DNA from: Acidobacteriota bacterium
GTDB taxonomy: Bacteria > Acidobacteriota > Terriglobia > Versatilivoradales > Versatilivoraceae
Length of the DNA: 16,205 nt
NCBI GenBank assembly: GCA_026706225.1
Contig: JAPOZE010000026.1
Location: 1-16,205 of the forward strand
Direction: 5' to 3'
Shown: one piece after another, positions 1 to 6,869 of the stretch
Layout of the letters: the number at the start of each line of letters is the position of its first letter
Position numbering within the stretch: the stretch's first letter is position 1
Program-made: the position numbers and the translations under genes
The notes under the pieces: generated by a model
What the model was told of the DNA's origin: nothing
The model's input: only the letters and a program-made list of their open reading frames with translations
Databases searched by the model: none

Positions 1-452
1 AACAGATCACCGGCTCGCCCGGCAACGATCTGCTTTCGTTTTCCGTGGGGGCGACCGACTATCGGGACTGTGCTGCCGCCTTCAGCGGCGGTCGAACTCA
101 TATCATCCGGGAGTCCGGCTTCGTTTCCCCTGAGAATCTGCCTCTCGTCTATTCCAAGCCGGAGATCTCCGCTCCCGGGGTGGCTGTCTACTCTTCGGTA
201 CCGGATGGCAAGTGGGCCGCTTTCAACGGCACCTCCATGGCGACTCCCCATGTTGCCGGAGCCATGGCGCTGCTGCTGAGCGCTACTTCCATCAAGAAAC
301 GCGTGGCGCCCACAAACCGTGCATTCCTGATTCAGGATCTGCTCACCGGGTCGGTTGAAGAGCTGGGAGAAATCGGACAGGATCACCGTTTCGGATTCGG
401 GAGACTCGACATCCTGCAGGCGATCGGTTTCGCCAGGGAAAAGGGTTTCTAG
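1..452 (+). CDS. Subtilisin-like serine protease (peptidase S8), C-terminal part
   Basis: This is the 3' end of a gene that begins upstream of the window; the frame is open from position 3 to the TAG at 450-452. The product cleaves peptide bonds with an Asp-His-Ser triad. The Ser block GTSMATPHVAG is intact, with the catalytic Ser codon at 234-236. It is preceded by the usual strand and turn (KPEISAPGVAVYSS). The end GFGRLDILQAI matches the G-x-G-x-(V/L)-(D/N) helix that closes most subtilase domains, so little or no extra C-terminal domain is present. The Asp and His residues and any signal peptide or propeptide lie outside the window. A GTG at 45 is only an internal codon. A propeptide-like gene follows 51 bp downstream. 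The family call is firm; substrate and location cannot be told from this part. Confidence 0.93.
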   Translation, partial: QITGSPGNDLLSFSVGATDYRDCAAAFSGGRTHIIRESGFVSPENLPLVYSKPEISAPGVAVYSSVPDGKWAAFNGTSMATPHVAGAMALLLSATSIKKRVAPTNRAFLIQDLLTGSVEELGEIGQDHRFGFGRLDILQAIGFAREKGF

Positions 453-466
453 GCGGGATGCCGCAG

Positions 467-472
467 TATAAT
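467..472 (+). promoter_or_regulatory. Candidate -10 element upstream of the propeptide-like gene
   Basis: A perfect TATAAT lies in the 51-bp gap after the S8 protease stop codon, about 31 bp before the GTG start at 504. It would give a short leader of roughly 25 nt that carries the ribosome binding site. No convincing -35 hexamer is present at 16-18 bp spacing, since that stretch is the end of the protease gene. It may be a weak internal promoter. Confidence 0.4.
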
Positions 473-503
473 TCACAGGGAAGATAGCCCAGCGAGGACT
501 GTC

Positions 504-881
504 GTGAGCAAGCCCGATCGCCTGGCGAAGCTCCAGGGCGAAGAACTTCAGCGCATGGCCAGCGAAAAACTGGAGCAAAAGGCCAGTGTCATCCTTGAGC
601 TCGATGTTTCCCCGCAAAAGGTCGGAATGAGAGAGTCTGTCGGGGGACGAGCCGGGGGACTTGCGCCCGACAGGGTCATGCCCGAAGCTCCCCGGGATCT
701 CTCGGCGCTCGAACGGAAAGCCGCCCGGACCCGCGCATTCCTCGAGACGGTTCTCGAGTCTCCCCCACGCTGGCTGCAGGCTTCAAGAGCCTTTGTGGCC
801 GAAGCCACAGGCGCCCAGTTGTCCGTCATCGCCCGCTCACCCTACTTCAAGGCCATCCGCCTCAACCGAAGGTTGAAATAG
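504..881 (+). CDS. Stand-alone subtilase propeptide / inhibitor I9-like protein (putative)
   Basis: This is a 125-residue protein with no signal peptide or membrane segment. The start is GTG at 504, with GAGGA at 494-498 five bases upstream. The C-terminal part, residues about 97-124, reads F-V-A-E-A-T, then QLSVIARSPYFKAIRLNRR. This resembles the last half of I9 propeptides, where a strand leads to a helix ending in a 'P-x-V-x-x-V-x-x-(N/D)-R' segment. A strand at residues 27-36 and a long helix at about 66-86 could supply the rest of the beta-alpha-beta-beta-alpha-beta fold. A Gly/Pro-rich stretch at 47-62 separates them. I9 domains normally precede the S8 domain in the same chain and act as folding chaperone and inhibitor; here the protein sits 51 bp after an S8 gene. 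A trans-acting chaperone or inhibitor is inferred from resemblance and position. Otherwise it is a hypothetical protein. Confidence 0.6.
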   Translation: MSKPDRLAKLQGEELQRMASEKLEQKASVILELDVSPQKVGMRESVGGRAGGLAPDRVMPEAPRDLSALERKAARTRAFLETVLESPPRWLQASRAFVAEATGAQLSVIARSPYFKAIRLNRRLK

Positions 882-907
882 CAGAATTGATTTTCTTGTG
901 GGACATC

Positions 908-999
<92 letters not shown>

Positions 1000-1023
1000 G
1001 AGGGGGTGGGACTTTGGACGCAC

Positions 1024-1029
1024 CTTATA
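1024..1029 (-). promoter_or_regulatory. Candidate -10 element for tRNA-Ser
   Basis: The minus strand reads TATAAG (5 of 6 to consensus), 24 bp before the tRNA 5' end, which would leave a leader of about 15-18 nt. No good -35 hexamer is seen at 16-18 bp. The position is right for a tRNA promoter, but the call rests on one hexamer. Confidence 0.4.
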
Positions 1030-1087
1030 GCATGTTCGTTTCGGCGAAATCCAGTTGAATCCAGGAGTGCGGTGGGAGGGTAGTGGT

Positions 1088-1107
1088 GCCGGCAGACCAA
1101 TGCCGGC
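1088..1107 (-). terminator. Stem-loop after the VWA gene
   Basis: A perfect 7-bp inverted repeat, GCCGGCA / TGCCGGC, encloses a 6-nt loop and begins four bases after the VWA stop codon (1111-1113). It is GC-rich as in intrinsic terminators, but no T-run follows on the minus strand. It could be an atypical terminator, or a 3'-end stabiliser that separates the AAA/VWA operon from the downstream tRNA. Confidence 0.5.
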
Positions 1108-1110
1108 GGG

Positions 1111-2367
1111 TCAGTGGATGGTCTTCACCTTGTTCTGCATGTAGTCCAGCAGCAGGTACTGGCCCAGGGTATGGGGAGTGGTGAAGTAGGCCTTGCCGCG
1201 GCAGATTTCGGTGACCTTCTTGACGAAGCTGACCAGTTCGTAATCCCTGGCCAGCATGAAGGTGTTGATCATGATGCCCGACCTGCGGCAAGCGGCGACC
1301 TCCCGAATGGTCTCGCGGACCACCACCGGGTCCAAACCGAAGGAATTCTTGTAGATCCTGCCGTCTTCACAGGTGAGAGCCGACGGCTTGCCATCGGTGA
1401 TCATGACGATCTGCTTCATGTCCTTGCGCTGTCGGGCCAGGATGCGCTGGGCCAGGCGCAGCCCCTCGCAGGTGTTGGTGTAGTAGGGTCCCACCTGGAC
1501 CCGGGCCAGTTGGCTCAGGGGAAGCTCTTCGGCGGAGTCGTGGAACAGTACCAGGTTGAGCGAGTCTCCGGGGTACTGGGTCCGAATCAGATGGGCCAGC
1601 GCCATGGCCACGCGCTTGGCCGGTGTGAACCGGTCTTCCCCGTAGAGAATCATGCTGTGGCTGCAGTCCAGCATCAGGACGGTGGCGCATGAGCTCTGGT
1701 ACTCCGACTGATGGATCAGGAGGTCGGGATAGTCCAGCTTCAAGGGCATTCCCAGTCCCTCGCGCCGGACCGCCTGCAGCAGCGTGCCGCTGACGTCCAA
1801 ATTCAGGGTGTCTCCGAATTCATAGTTCCTGGAGGCTCCGCTGGCTTCGATTCCCGTGGACATCTCCCGCGTGTCGTGCCGTCCGAACTGGCTTCGGCCC
1901 AGGGAGCCCAGCAGGTCCTTCAAGGTCCTGTACCCCAGGAAGTCGAGGCTCTTGTTGGTGAGCTCGAAGCGAACCTGGCCGGACTGGCCGCCCTCATGGC
2001 CCGGCCCTGGACCTGGAAGGCCATCCTCGGCCTGCCGGTCCTCGGAATAGGAGAGGTATCCCTCTTCCGCCAGGCGTTCGATCAGCTTCTGAACCAACTC
2101 GGACAGCCTGGCGTCCAGGTCCTCGCCGGAACCCTCCAGCAGCTTTTCCAGCATCTCCTGGGACAGCATGTCCTGGTCGAGCAGGGCCTCCAGGATGGCG
2201 TCGTGGAGGTTTTGCAGGTTGTGGTCCCGATCGAAGGGATGCGGACCGTAGGGATTCTGGAAGAAACCACTCTGCAGCAGGAAGTCGGAGAGGTGGTTGA
2301 GCAGGTCCTCCAGACTCAGGGAGTCCCAATCCATTCCCGTGTATTTGGAATATTTAACGCTCTTCAC
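1111..2367 (-). CDS. VWA-domain protein, partner of the ChlI/MoxR-type ATPase
   Basis: This 418-residue protein is probably cytoplasmic, with no signal peptide or membrane segment. The N-terminal half (1-200) is mostly helical and acidic, broken by a Gly/Pro-rich linker at about 116-130. A von Willebrand factor A domain fills about 226-410. Its metal-ion-dependent adhesion site is intact: D234-x-S236-x-S238 (LDCSHSM), the Thr pair near 297-299 (YYTNT), and D325 in MITDGKP. The start is GTG at 2367, two bases after the ATPase stop, so translation is probably coupled; an ATG at codon 12 is a less likely alternative. In this family a VWA protein binds the AAA+ ATPase and a client, as ChlD does with ChlI in magnesium chelatase. 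No chlorophyll gene is nearby, so chelation is not implied. The client and cellular role are unknown. Confidence 0.88.
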   Translation of the reverse strand: MKSVKYSKYTGMDWDSLSLEDLLNHLSDFLLQSGFFQNPYGPHPFDRDHNLQNLHDAILEALLDQDMLSQEMLEKLLEGSGEDLDARLSELVQKLIERLAEEGYLSYSEDRQAEDGLPGPGPGHEGGQSGQVRFELTNKSLDFLGYRTLKDLLGSLGRSQFGRHDTREMSTGIEASGASRNYEFGDTLNLDVSGTLLQAVRREGLGMPLKLDYPDLLIHQSEYQSSCATVLMLDCSHSMILYGEDRFTPAKRVAMALAHLIRTQYPGDSLNLVLFHDSAEELPLSQLARVQVGPYYTNTCEGLRLAQRILARQRKDMKQIVMITDGKPSALTCEDGRIYKNSFGLDPVVVRETIREVAACRRSGIMINTFMLARDYELVSFVKKVTEICRGKAYFTTPHTLGQYLLLDYMQNKVKTIH

Positions 2368-2369
2368 GG

Positions 2370-3857
2370 CTAGTTGAAGGATCTCCGGCGCCGGGCGGGC
2401 CGGTCGTCGATATAGGTCTGCGGCCTCTTTTTTTCCGAAGCGAAATAGCCCTTGTCCTCGCTGCGATCGATTTTCCTGAGGGCGTGAAGCCCGTCCAGGA
2501 TGAACTCGCAGCCGGAAACCAGGAACGCCGGGTCTTTGCGTCCTCTTCGGCGCGGCTCCAGAGAGGCTGTCTTTTCCACCAGGCCCTGAATCTGGTTGAG
2601 CTGCTCAAAGGTTTCGCTCGTCGGGCCGCTTTCCGAAAGTTTCAGGGCTCCTCCCAGATCGAACCAGTCCACGATGTGCTTGAGGTTCGCCGGGTCGTAG
2701 TAGCGGGAAAAAACCTTTCCCACGGCGCCGCGAACCAGGTCCCGGGCCACCTTCTCGGCCCCCTGCAACTCCCCCTCGTATTCCAGTTCCAGCTTTCCGG
2801 TCATGGAGGGCAGGGCGGCGTAAACGTCGCTGATACGCGGGACCACCTTCTTTTCTCCGCTGGCGATGCAGCGGCGCTCGGCATTGGAGACCACGTTCTC
2901 CAGGACGGTGATGGGCAGCCGCTGACTCACTCCCGAGCGCTTGTCCACCTTTTTGTCCCGGCGGGCCAGAAAGGCGATGGTCTCGATCACTTCCTGGATA
3001 AAGCGGGGAATCCGCAAGCGGTTCCCGCTCCCCGGGCGTTCCAGCCAGGCTTCCTGCTCGGTGATGCGGATGCCTTCCTTGAGGGCGGCCGGATAGTGGG
3101 TTCTCACTTCGGCCCCGATGCGGTCCTTCAACGGAGTGATGATTTTTCCGCGAGCGGTGTAGTCCTCGGGATTGGCCGTAAAGACCATCACCACGTCCAG
3201 CTCGAAACGCACGGGGTAGCCTTTGATCTGGACGTCCCCTTCCTGCAGGATGTTGAAAAGGCCCACCTGAATCTTTCCGGCCAGGTCGGGCAGCTCGTTG
3301 ATGGCGAACAGGCCCCGGTTGGCTCGTGGAAGCAGCCCGTAGTGGATGGTCAACTCGTCGGCGAGGTCGAGACCGCTGCGAGCGGCGCGGATGGGATCGA
3401 CGTCCCCGATCATGTCGGCGATGGTCACGTCGGGCGTGGCCAGCTTCTCCACGTAGCGGGCTTCCCTGGGCAAAAAGGAGACGGGCGCCTCGTTTCCCAT
3501 CTCTTCAACCCTGTTGCGGCAGGCACGGCAGTGGGGCCTGAAGGGATTGTCGTTGATCTCGCAGCCGGCCATGACCGGGATTTCCTCGTCCAGGAACTGG
3601 GTGAGCCCTCGCAGAATCCTGGACTTGGCCTGACCGCGCAGCCCCAGAAGGATCAGGTTGTGACGGGACAGAATGGCGTTGACCACCTGGGGAACCACCG
3701 AATCGTCATACCCCACGATTCCCGGAAACAGCCGGTTTCCCGCTTCCAGTTGGCGAACGACATTGGCCCGCATTTCCTCCTTGACCGTGCGTTTCCGCAT
3801 CCCGGGCGCCGCCCAGCCGGTTGCTCTCAACTCGCCTAGCGTCCTGGGTCGACTCAT
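2370..3857 (-). CDS. AAA+ ATPase of the MoxR / magnesium-chelatase ChlI type
   Basis: This is a 495-residue soluble AAA+ ATPase. The P-loop is GLRGQAKS (72-79), with Ala where the last Gly of GxxGxGK(S/T) usually stands. The Walker B segment is FAINE (184-188), with Asn in place of the usual Asp before the catalytic Glu. Sensor 1 is FTANPEDYT (N229), and the probable Arg finger is in TPLKDRIG (R246). From memory, the QAK P-loop and INELPDL form recur in this subgroup, so they are not decay. Between the P-loop and Walker B is a cysteine cluster, C99-x10-C110-x2-C113 with H109 beside it, possibly a metal site. The C-terminal 90 residues are basic and probably disordered at the end. The ATG at 3857 is followed two bases after the stop by the VWA gene. 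ATP-driven remodelling of a client presented by the VWA protein is the inferred role. Confidence 0.88.
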   Translation of the reverse strand: MSRPRTLGELRATGWAAPGMRKRTVKEEMRANVVRQLEAGNRLFPGIVGYDDSVVPQVVNAILSRHNLILLGLRGQAKSRILRGLTQFLDEEIPVMAGCEINDNPFRPHCRACRNRVEEMGNEAPVSFLPREARYVEKLATPDVTIADMIGDVDPIRAARSGLDLADELTIHYGLLPRANRGLFAINELPDLAGKIQVGLFNILQEGDVQIKGYPVRFELDVVMVFTANPEDYTARGKIITPLKDRIGAEVRTHYPAALKEGIRITEQEAWLERPGSGNRLRIPRFIQEVIETIAFLARRDKKVDKRSGVSQRLPITVLENVVSNAERRCIASGEKKVVPRISDVYAALPSMTGKLELEYEGELQGAEKVARDLVRGAVGKVFSRYYDPANLKHIVDWFDLGGALKLSESGPTSETFEQLNQIQGLVEKTASLEPRRRGRKDPAFLVSGCEFILDGLHALRKIDRSEDKGYFASEKKRPQTYIDDRPARRRRSFN

Positions 3858-3926
3858 GGGAAGTGTCCCGCCGGCACGGCTTCGTCCATGCCGGCCGAAG
3901 AGTGGATTTTGCGCTCAATGCTATTG

Positions 3927-3954
3927 ATTATAGCGCCATCCCGGGGGCTGACAA
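3927..3954 (-). promoter_or_regulatory. Sigma70-type promoter of the AAA/VWA operon
   Basis: On the minus strand, TTGTCA (3949-3954, 5 of 6 to the -35 consensus) is followed after 16 bp by a perfect TATAAT (3927-3932). Transcription would start near 3920, giving a leader of about 62 nt before the ATPase ATG at 3857. It lies in the 134-bp gap after glmS, so the AAA/VWA pair has its own promoter in spite of sharing orientation with the glm cluster. Confidence 0.75.
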
Positions 3955-3962
3955 CCGCATTG

Positions 3963-3988
3963 TCGAGGGCGACGGTGGCGGTCCTCGA
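3963..3988 (-). terminator. Weak stem-loop after glmS
   Basis: A 6-bp perfect inverted repeat, TCGAGG / CCTCGA, with a 14-nt loop starts four bases after the glmS stop codon and ends before the AAA/VWA promoter. There is no T-run. The position suits a transcript end, but the stem is short and the call is tentative. Confidence 0.28.
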
Positions 3989-3991
3989 TGT

Positions 3992-5842
3992 CTATTCCAC
4001 GGTGACGCTCTTGGCCAGGTTGCGCGGTTGATCCACGTCGCAGCCGCGGCGAACCGCGATGAAATAGGCCAGGAGCTGGAGTGGAACGGCCTCCAGGATG
4101 GGAAGCAGGAGGTCTTTGCTGGAGGGGACTTCAATATGAAAGTCGGAGGCATCCCTGGCTTCGGTGTTGGAAGGAGTCACCAGCGAGATGACCTGTCCGT
4201 CTCTGGCCTTGACTTCCCTGATGTTGCTGAGGGTCTTTTCGTAGAGAAGGGTGGACCGGGGATTGCCGTCTTCGCTGGTCGCGATCACCACGACCGGCAG
4301 GTCTTCGTCGATCAGGGCATTGGGGCCATGTTTCATTTCCCCTGCCGGGTAGCCCGAGGCATGAATGTAGGAGACTTCCTTCAGCTTGAGCGCGCCTTCC
4401 AGAGCGATGGGAAAGTGGATGCCGCGTCCCAGGAACAGGACGTGAACGCTTCGAAACAGGCGCCTGGCGAGCTCCTCCAGGCGGGCGGCCTGTCCGATGC
4501 AGGACTCCATTTTTTGCGGTACCCTGGCCAGTTCTTCGATCAGGACCTGCGCCTGCTCCGGGCTGACGGTTTTCCTCAGGCCGGCCAGAAACAGCGCGAA
4601 CAGGAACAGGGAGGTCAACTGGGTGGTGAAGGTCTTGGTCGCGGCCACGCCGATTTCCGGACCGGCATGAGTGTAGAGAACGCCGTCGGCCTCCCGGGTA
4701 ATCAGGCTTCCCACGCCGTTGCAGATAGCGAGGTTTGCGGCTCCCAGTCCCCGGATTTCCCGTTGGGCCGCCAGGGTGTCTGCGGTTTCTCCCGACTGAG
4801 TGATCAGGATACCCAGGGTGTGGGGTGGAACGATGGGTTCCCGGTAGCGATACTCGGAGGCGTACTCCACCTCGACCGGCACGCCGGCCAGTCGCTCGAT
4901 CATGAACTTGCCGGCCAGGGCGGCGTGCCAGCTCGTTCCGCAACCGATCAGGCGAATCCGTTCCACCTGTCGAAAATCCTCTTCCGTCATTTTCATTTCG
5001 TCGAGGATGATTTTCCCGGTGTCTCGGGAGATGCGCCCCAGGGTGGTGTCTCGAACGGCCCGGGGCTGCTCGTGAATTTCCTTCAACATGAAATGCTTGA
5101 ATCCGCCTTTTTCGGTCATGACGGGGTCCCAGGTGATGCGTTGCACCCTGGGCGTCACCGGGCGGCCCCGGGAATCGGTGACCTTGAGCGCGGTCGGGCC
5201 GATAGCGGCCAGATGGCCGTCGCCCAGAAAAACGATGTCCCGCGTATGTCTCAGGATTGCCGGGATGTCAGAGGCGACAAAGGACTCCCGATCGCCGATG
5301 CCGATGACCACCGGCGGGCCCTGGCGGGCGGCGACCAGCCTGCCGGGGTCATGCAGGGTGAGCACCACCAGGGCGTAGAGTCCGGTCATTTCCCCGACGG
5401 TCTTGCGGACCGCTTCCTCCAGGCAGCCCTCATAGTGTTTTTCGACCAGGTGGGCGATGACCTCGGTGTCGGTCTCGGTGATGAATCGATGTCCATCGGC
5501 AGCCAGGGTCTTCTTGAGGGACAGGTAGTTTTCGATGATTCCGTTGTGGACCACCACGAACTCCCGTCGGCAGTCGCGGTGGGGATGGGCATTTTCTTCA
5601 GTCGGCCTGCCGTGGGTTGCCCAGCGGGTGTGGCCTATGCCGACGGTACCTTCACAGGGATTGTCCCTGACCGCCTGTTCGAGGATCCCGACCTTGCCCG
5701 AAGCCCTGCGGATGTGAAGACAGCGGTCCCCGATGACCGCGATTCCGGCCGAGTCGTACCCTCGATACTCCAGGCGTTTCAGCCCATCCAGCAGCACGGG
5801 GGCAGCCGTCCTGGTTCCCGCATATCCAATGATTCCACACAT
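3992..5842 (-). CDS. glmS: Glutamine--fructose-6-phosphate aminotransferase (isomerizing)
   Basis: GlmS converts fructose-6-phosphate and glutamine to glucosamine-6-phosphate, the first step toward UDP-GlcNAc for peptidoglycan. The 616-residue length fits the family (about 609 in E. coli). The N-terminal glutaminase domain begins MCGIIGYAG, so Cys2 becomes the N-terminal nucleophile after Met removal. It also has HTRWATHG and HNGIIENY. Two SIS sugar-isomerase domains follow, with GCGTSWHAALAGKF, TQSGETADT, GVAATKTFTTQ, LGRGIHFPIALEGALKLKE and GEMKHGP, ending NLAKSVTVE as in characterised enzymes. The ATG at 5842 is 12 bp after the glmU stop with only a weak ribosome site, so coupling to glmU is likely. 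The 12-bp gap leaves no room for a glmS ribozyme. Confidence 0.97.
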   Translation of the reverse strand: MCGIIGYAGTRTAAPVLLDGLKRLEYRGYDSAGIAVIGDRCLHIRRASGKVGILEQAVRDNPCEGTVGIGHTRWATHGRPTEENAHPHRDCRREFVVVHNGIIENYLSLKKTLAADGHRFITETDTEVIAHLVEKHYEGCLEEAVRKTVGEMTGLYALVVLTLHDPGRLVAARQGPPVVIGIGDRESFVASDIPAILRHTRDIVFLGDGHLAAIGPTALKVTDSRGRPVTPRVQRITWDPVMTEKGGFKHFMLKEIHEQPRAVRDTTLGRISRDTGKIILDEMKMTEEDFRQVERIRLIGCGTSWHAALAGKFMIERLAGVPVEVEYASEYRYREPIVPPHTLGILITQSGETADTLAAQREIRGLGAANLAICNGVGSLITREADGVLYTHAGPEIGVAATKTFTTQLTSLFLFALFLAGLRKTVSPEQAQVLIEELARVPQKMESCIGQAARLEELARRLFRSVHVLFLGRGIHFPIALEGALKLKEVSYIHASGYPAGEMKHGPNALIDEDLPVVVIATSEDGNPRSTLLYEKTLSNIREVKARDGQVISLVTPSNTEARDASDFHIEVPSSKDLLLPILEAVPLQLLAYFIAVRRGCDVDQPRNLAKSVTVE

Positions 5843-5854
5843 GGCGCGGTTGTC

Positions 5855-6643
5855 TCAGACCGATTCAGGATCGACGAGGGCGGGTCCGCGGGGCTCTCCA
5901 TGACCCGAGCGGCGTTCCCGCAGGACTTTCTCCATGCGAGCCAGATCGCTCCGGCTGTTGACTCCCATGACCTCCAGCCAATCGTCGCAGACCACGGCCT
6001 CCACCGGCTTCCCCCGGCGGCTCAAGAGGTCTACGCAATCGGTGAGGTAATACTCCTTCTGGCGATTGTCGGCTGTCAATCGGTCGATGACTTCTGACAA
6101 GTCCGGAATGCGAAAGCAATAGAGCCCGGTGTTGACCTCCTTGACCTGCAGTTCGGAAAGACCGGCCTCTTTCTGTTCGACGATGCCCCGAACCCTCCCG
6201 TCTTCCGCCCGGATTACCCGGCCATAGCCGGTGGGATCGTCCAGCCGGGTCGAAAGCAGCGTGAGGCTGGCGCGGGTTCGGTCATGCACCTGTATCATTT
6301 TCCGGAGGGTCCCGGCGGAAATCAATGGCACATCGCCCGATAGAATCAGAAGGTTGCCGGGCTTGCCGAACCACCAGTCCCTGGCAACCTGCACGGCATG
6401 TCCGGTTCCCAGTTGCGGAACCTGCTCGGTAAACTCAACGGCCCGGCTTCTCAGCCTCGACTTGACCAGGGCGGCCTGGTGCCCCACGACCACCAGAGTG
6501 TGTCGGGGATTCAAGGCCTCGACGGTCTGCAGAAGGTGTTCCATCAACGGCCGTCCCGCCAACGGGTGCAGCACTTTCGGCAGGGAGGACTCCAGGCGCG
6601 TGCCCTTACCGGCGGCCATGATCAGGACGTGGGTGGGATTCAT
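5855..6643 (-). CDS. glmU: N-acetylglucosamine-1-phosphate uridylyltransferase (GlmU N-domain only)
   Basis: This enzyme couples GlcNAc-1-phosphate and UTP to UDP-GlcNAc. The uridylyltransferase fold is complete in 262 residues. It has the nucleotide-binding loop MAAGKGTRL with SLPKVLHPLAG, QLGTGHAVQ, LSGDVPLI with the Mg-binding Asp, GYGRVIR with IVEQKEA, EVNTGLY and KEYYLTD. It also has the second metal ligand in GVNSR, equivalent to Asn227 in E. coli GlmU. The chain then ends about 25 residues later (ERRSGHGEPRG...). The left-handed beta-helix acetyltransferase domain of normal GlmU (about 456 residues) is absent, and glmS follows 12 bp on with no remnant between. The ATG overlaps the preceding stop as ATGA (6640-6643), so translation is coupled. 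Another nucleotidyltransferase of sugar phosphates is possible, but the GlmU motifs and glmS neighbour favour this call. Confidence 0.9.
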   Translation of the reverse strand: MNPTHVLIMAAGKGTRLESSLPKVLHPLAGRPLMEHLLQTVEALNPRHTLVVVGHQAALVKSRLRSRAVEFTEQVPQLGTGHAVQVARDWWFGKPGNLLILSGDVPLISAGTLRKMIQVHDRTRASLTLLSTRLDDPTGYGRVIRAEDGRVRGIVEQKEAGLSELQVKEVNTGLYCFRIPDLSEVIDRLTADNRQKEYYLTDCVDLLSRRGKPVEAVVCDDWLEVMGVNSRSDLARMEKVLRERRSGHGEPRGPALVDPESV

Positions 6644-6855
6644 GTCTGAGCCGAGGCTGAAGCCGGCAGCGGTGCCTGCAGGCGATCGAGGACCATACGG
6701 GCATCGAATATCGCCAAGGCGAGCTTGCGAGGATCGTGCCTGACCTTCTTGTCCCCGGCCAGCAGGTCACCGGTCAGGACTCGGACTCCATAGCGGGCCG
6801 GACCATCGAAATCGACTCGGATGGATGGAGAGGATGGGCTGATCTTGGAAAGCAC
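6640..6855 (-). CDS. Small protein of unknown function, 71 residues
   Basis: I do not recognise this protein. The frame runs from a GTG at 6855 to a TGA that overlaps the glmU ATG by four bases (ATGA). It begins 14 bp after the TPR gene stop, with AGGCGG about ten bases ahead of the start. Nearly all third codon positions are G or C and rare codons are few, which argues that it is real. The product begins MLSKISPSSPSIRVDF and contains ARYGVRVLTGDLLAG. A basic segment KKVRHDPRKLA leads into a probable helix (LALAIFDARMVLDRLQ) and a Pro/Ala/Ser tail. There is no signal peptide or membrane segment. The same frame stays open upstream into the TPR gene, but that part is a shadow. Its place inside a glm cluster suggests a link to amino-sugar or wall metabolism, by position only. 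Confidence 0.62.
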   Translation of the reverse strand: MLSKISPSSPSIRVDFDGPARYGVRVLTGDLLAGDKKVRHDPRKLALAIFDARMVLDRLQAPLPASASAQT

Positions 6856-6869
6856 TGAGTGCGAACCGC

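Noticed and set aside
2484..3839. A 451-codon + strand frame antisense to the AAA+ ATPase
   Set aside because: It mirrors the codon structure of the ATPase gene and has no recognisable domain, promoter or ribosome site.
5843..5854. Possible glmS ribozyme or riboswitch before glmS
   Set aside because: Only 12 bp separate glmU and glmS, which is too short for any such RNA.
3821..6097. A 758-codon open frame on the + strand, antisense to glmS and the end of glmU
   Set aside because: The opposite strand carries unmistakable GlmS and GlmU motifs. The long antisense frame follows from high GC and codon bias, and its translation shows no domain.
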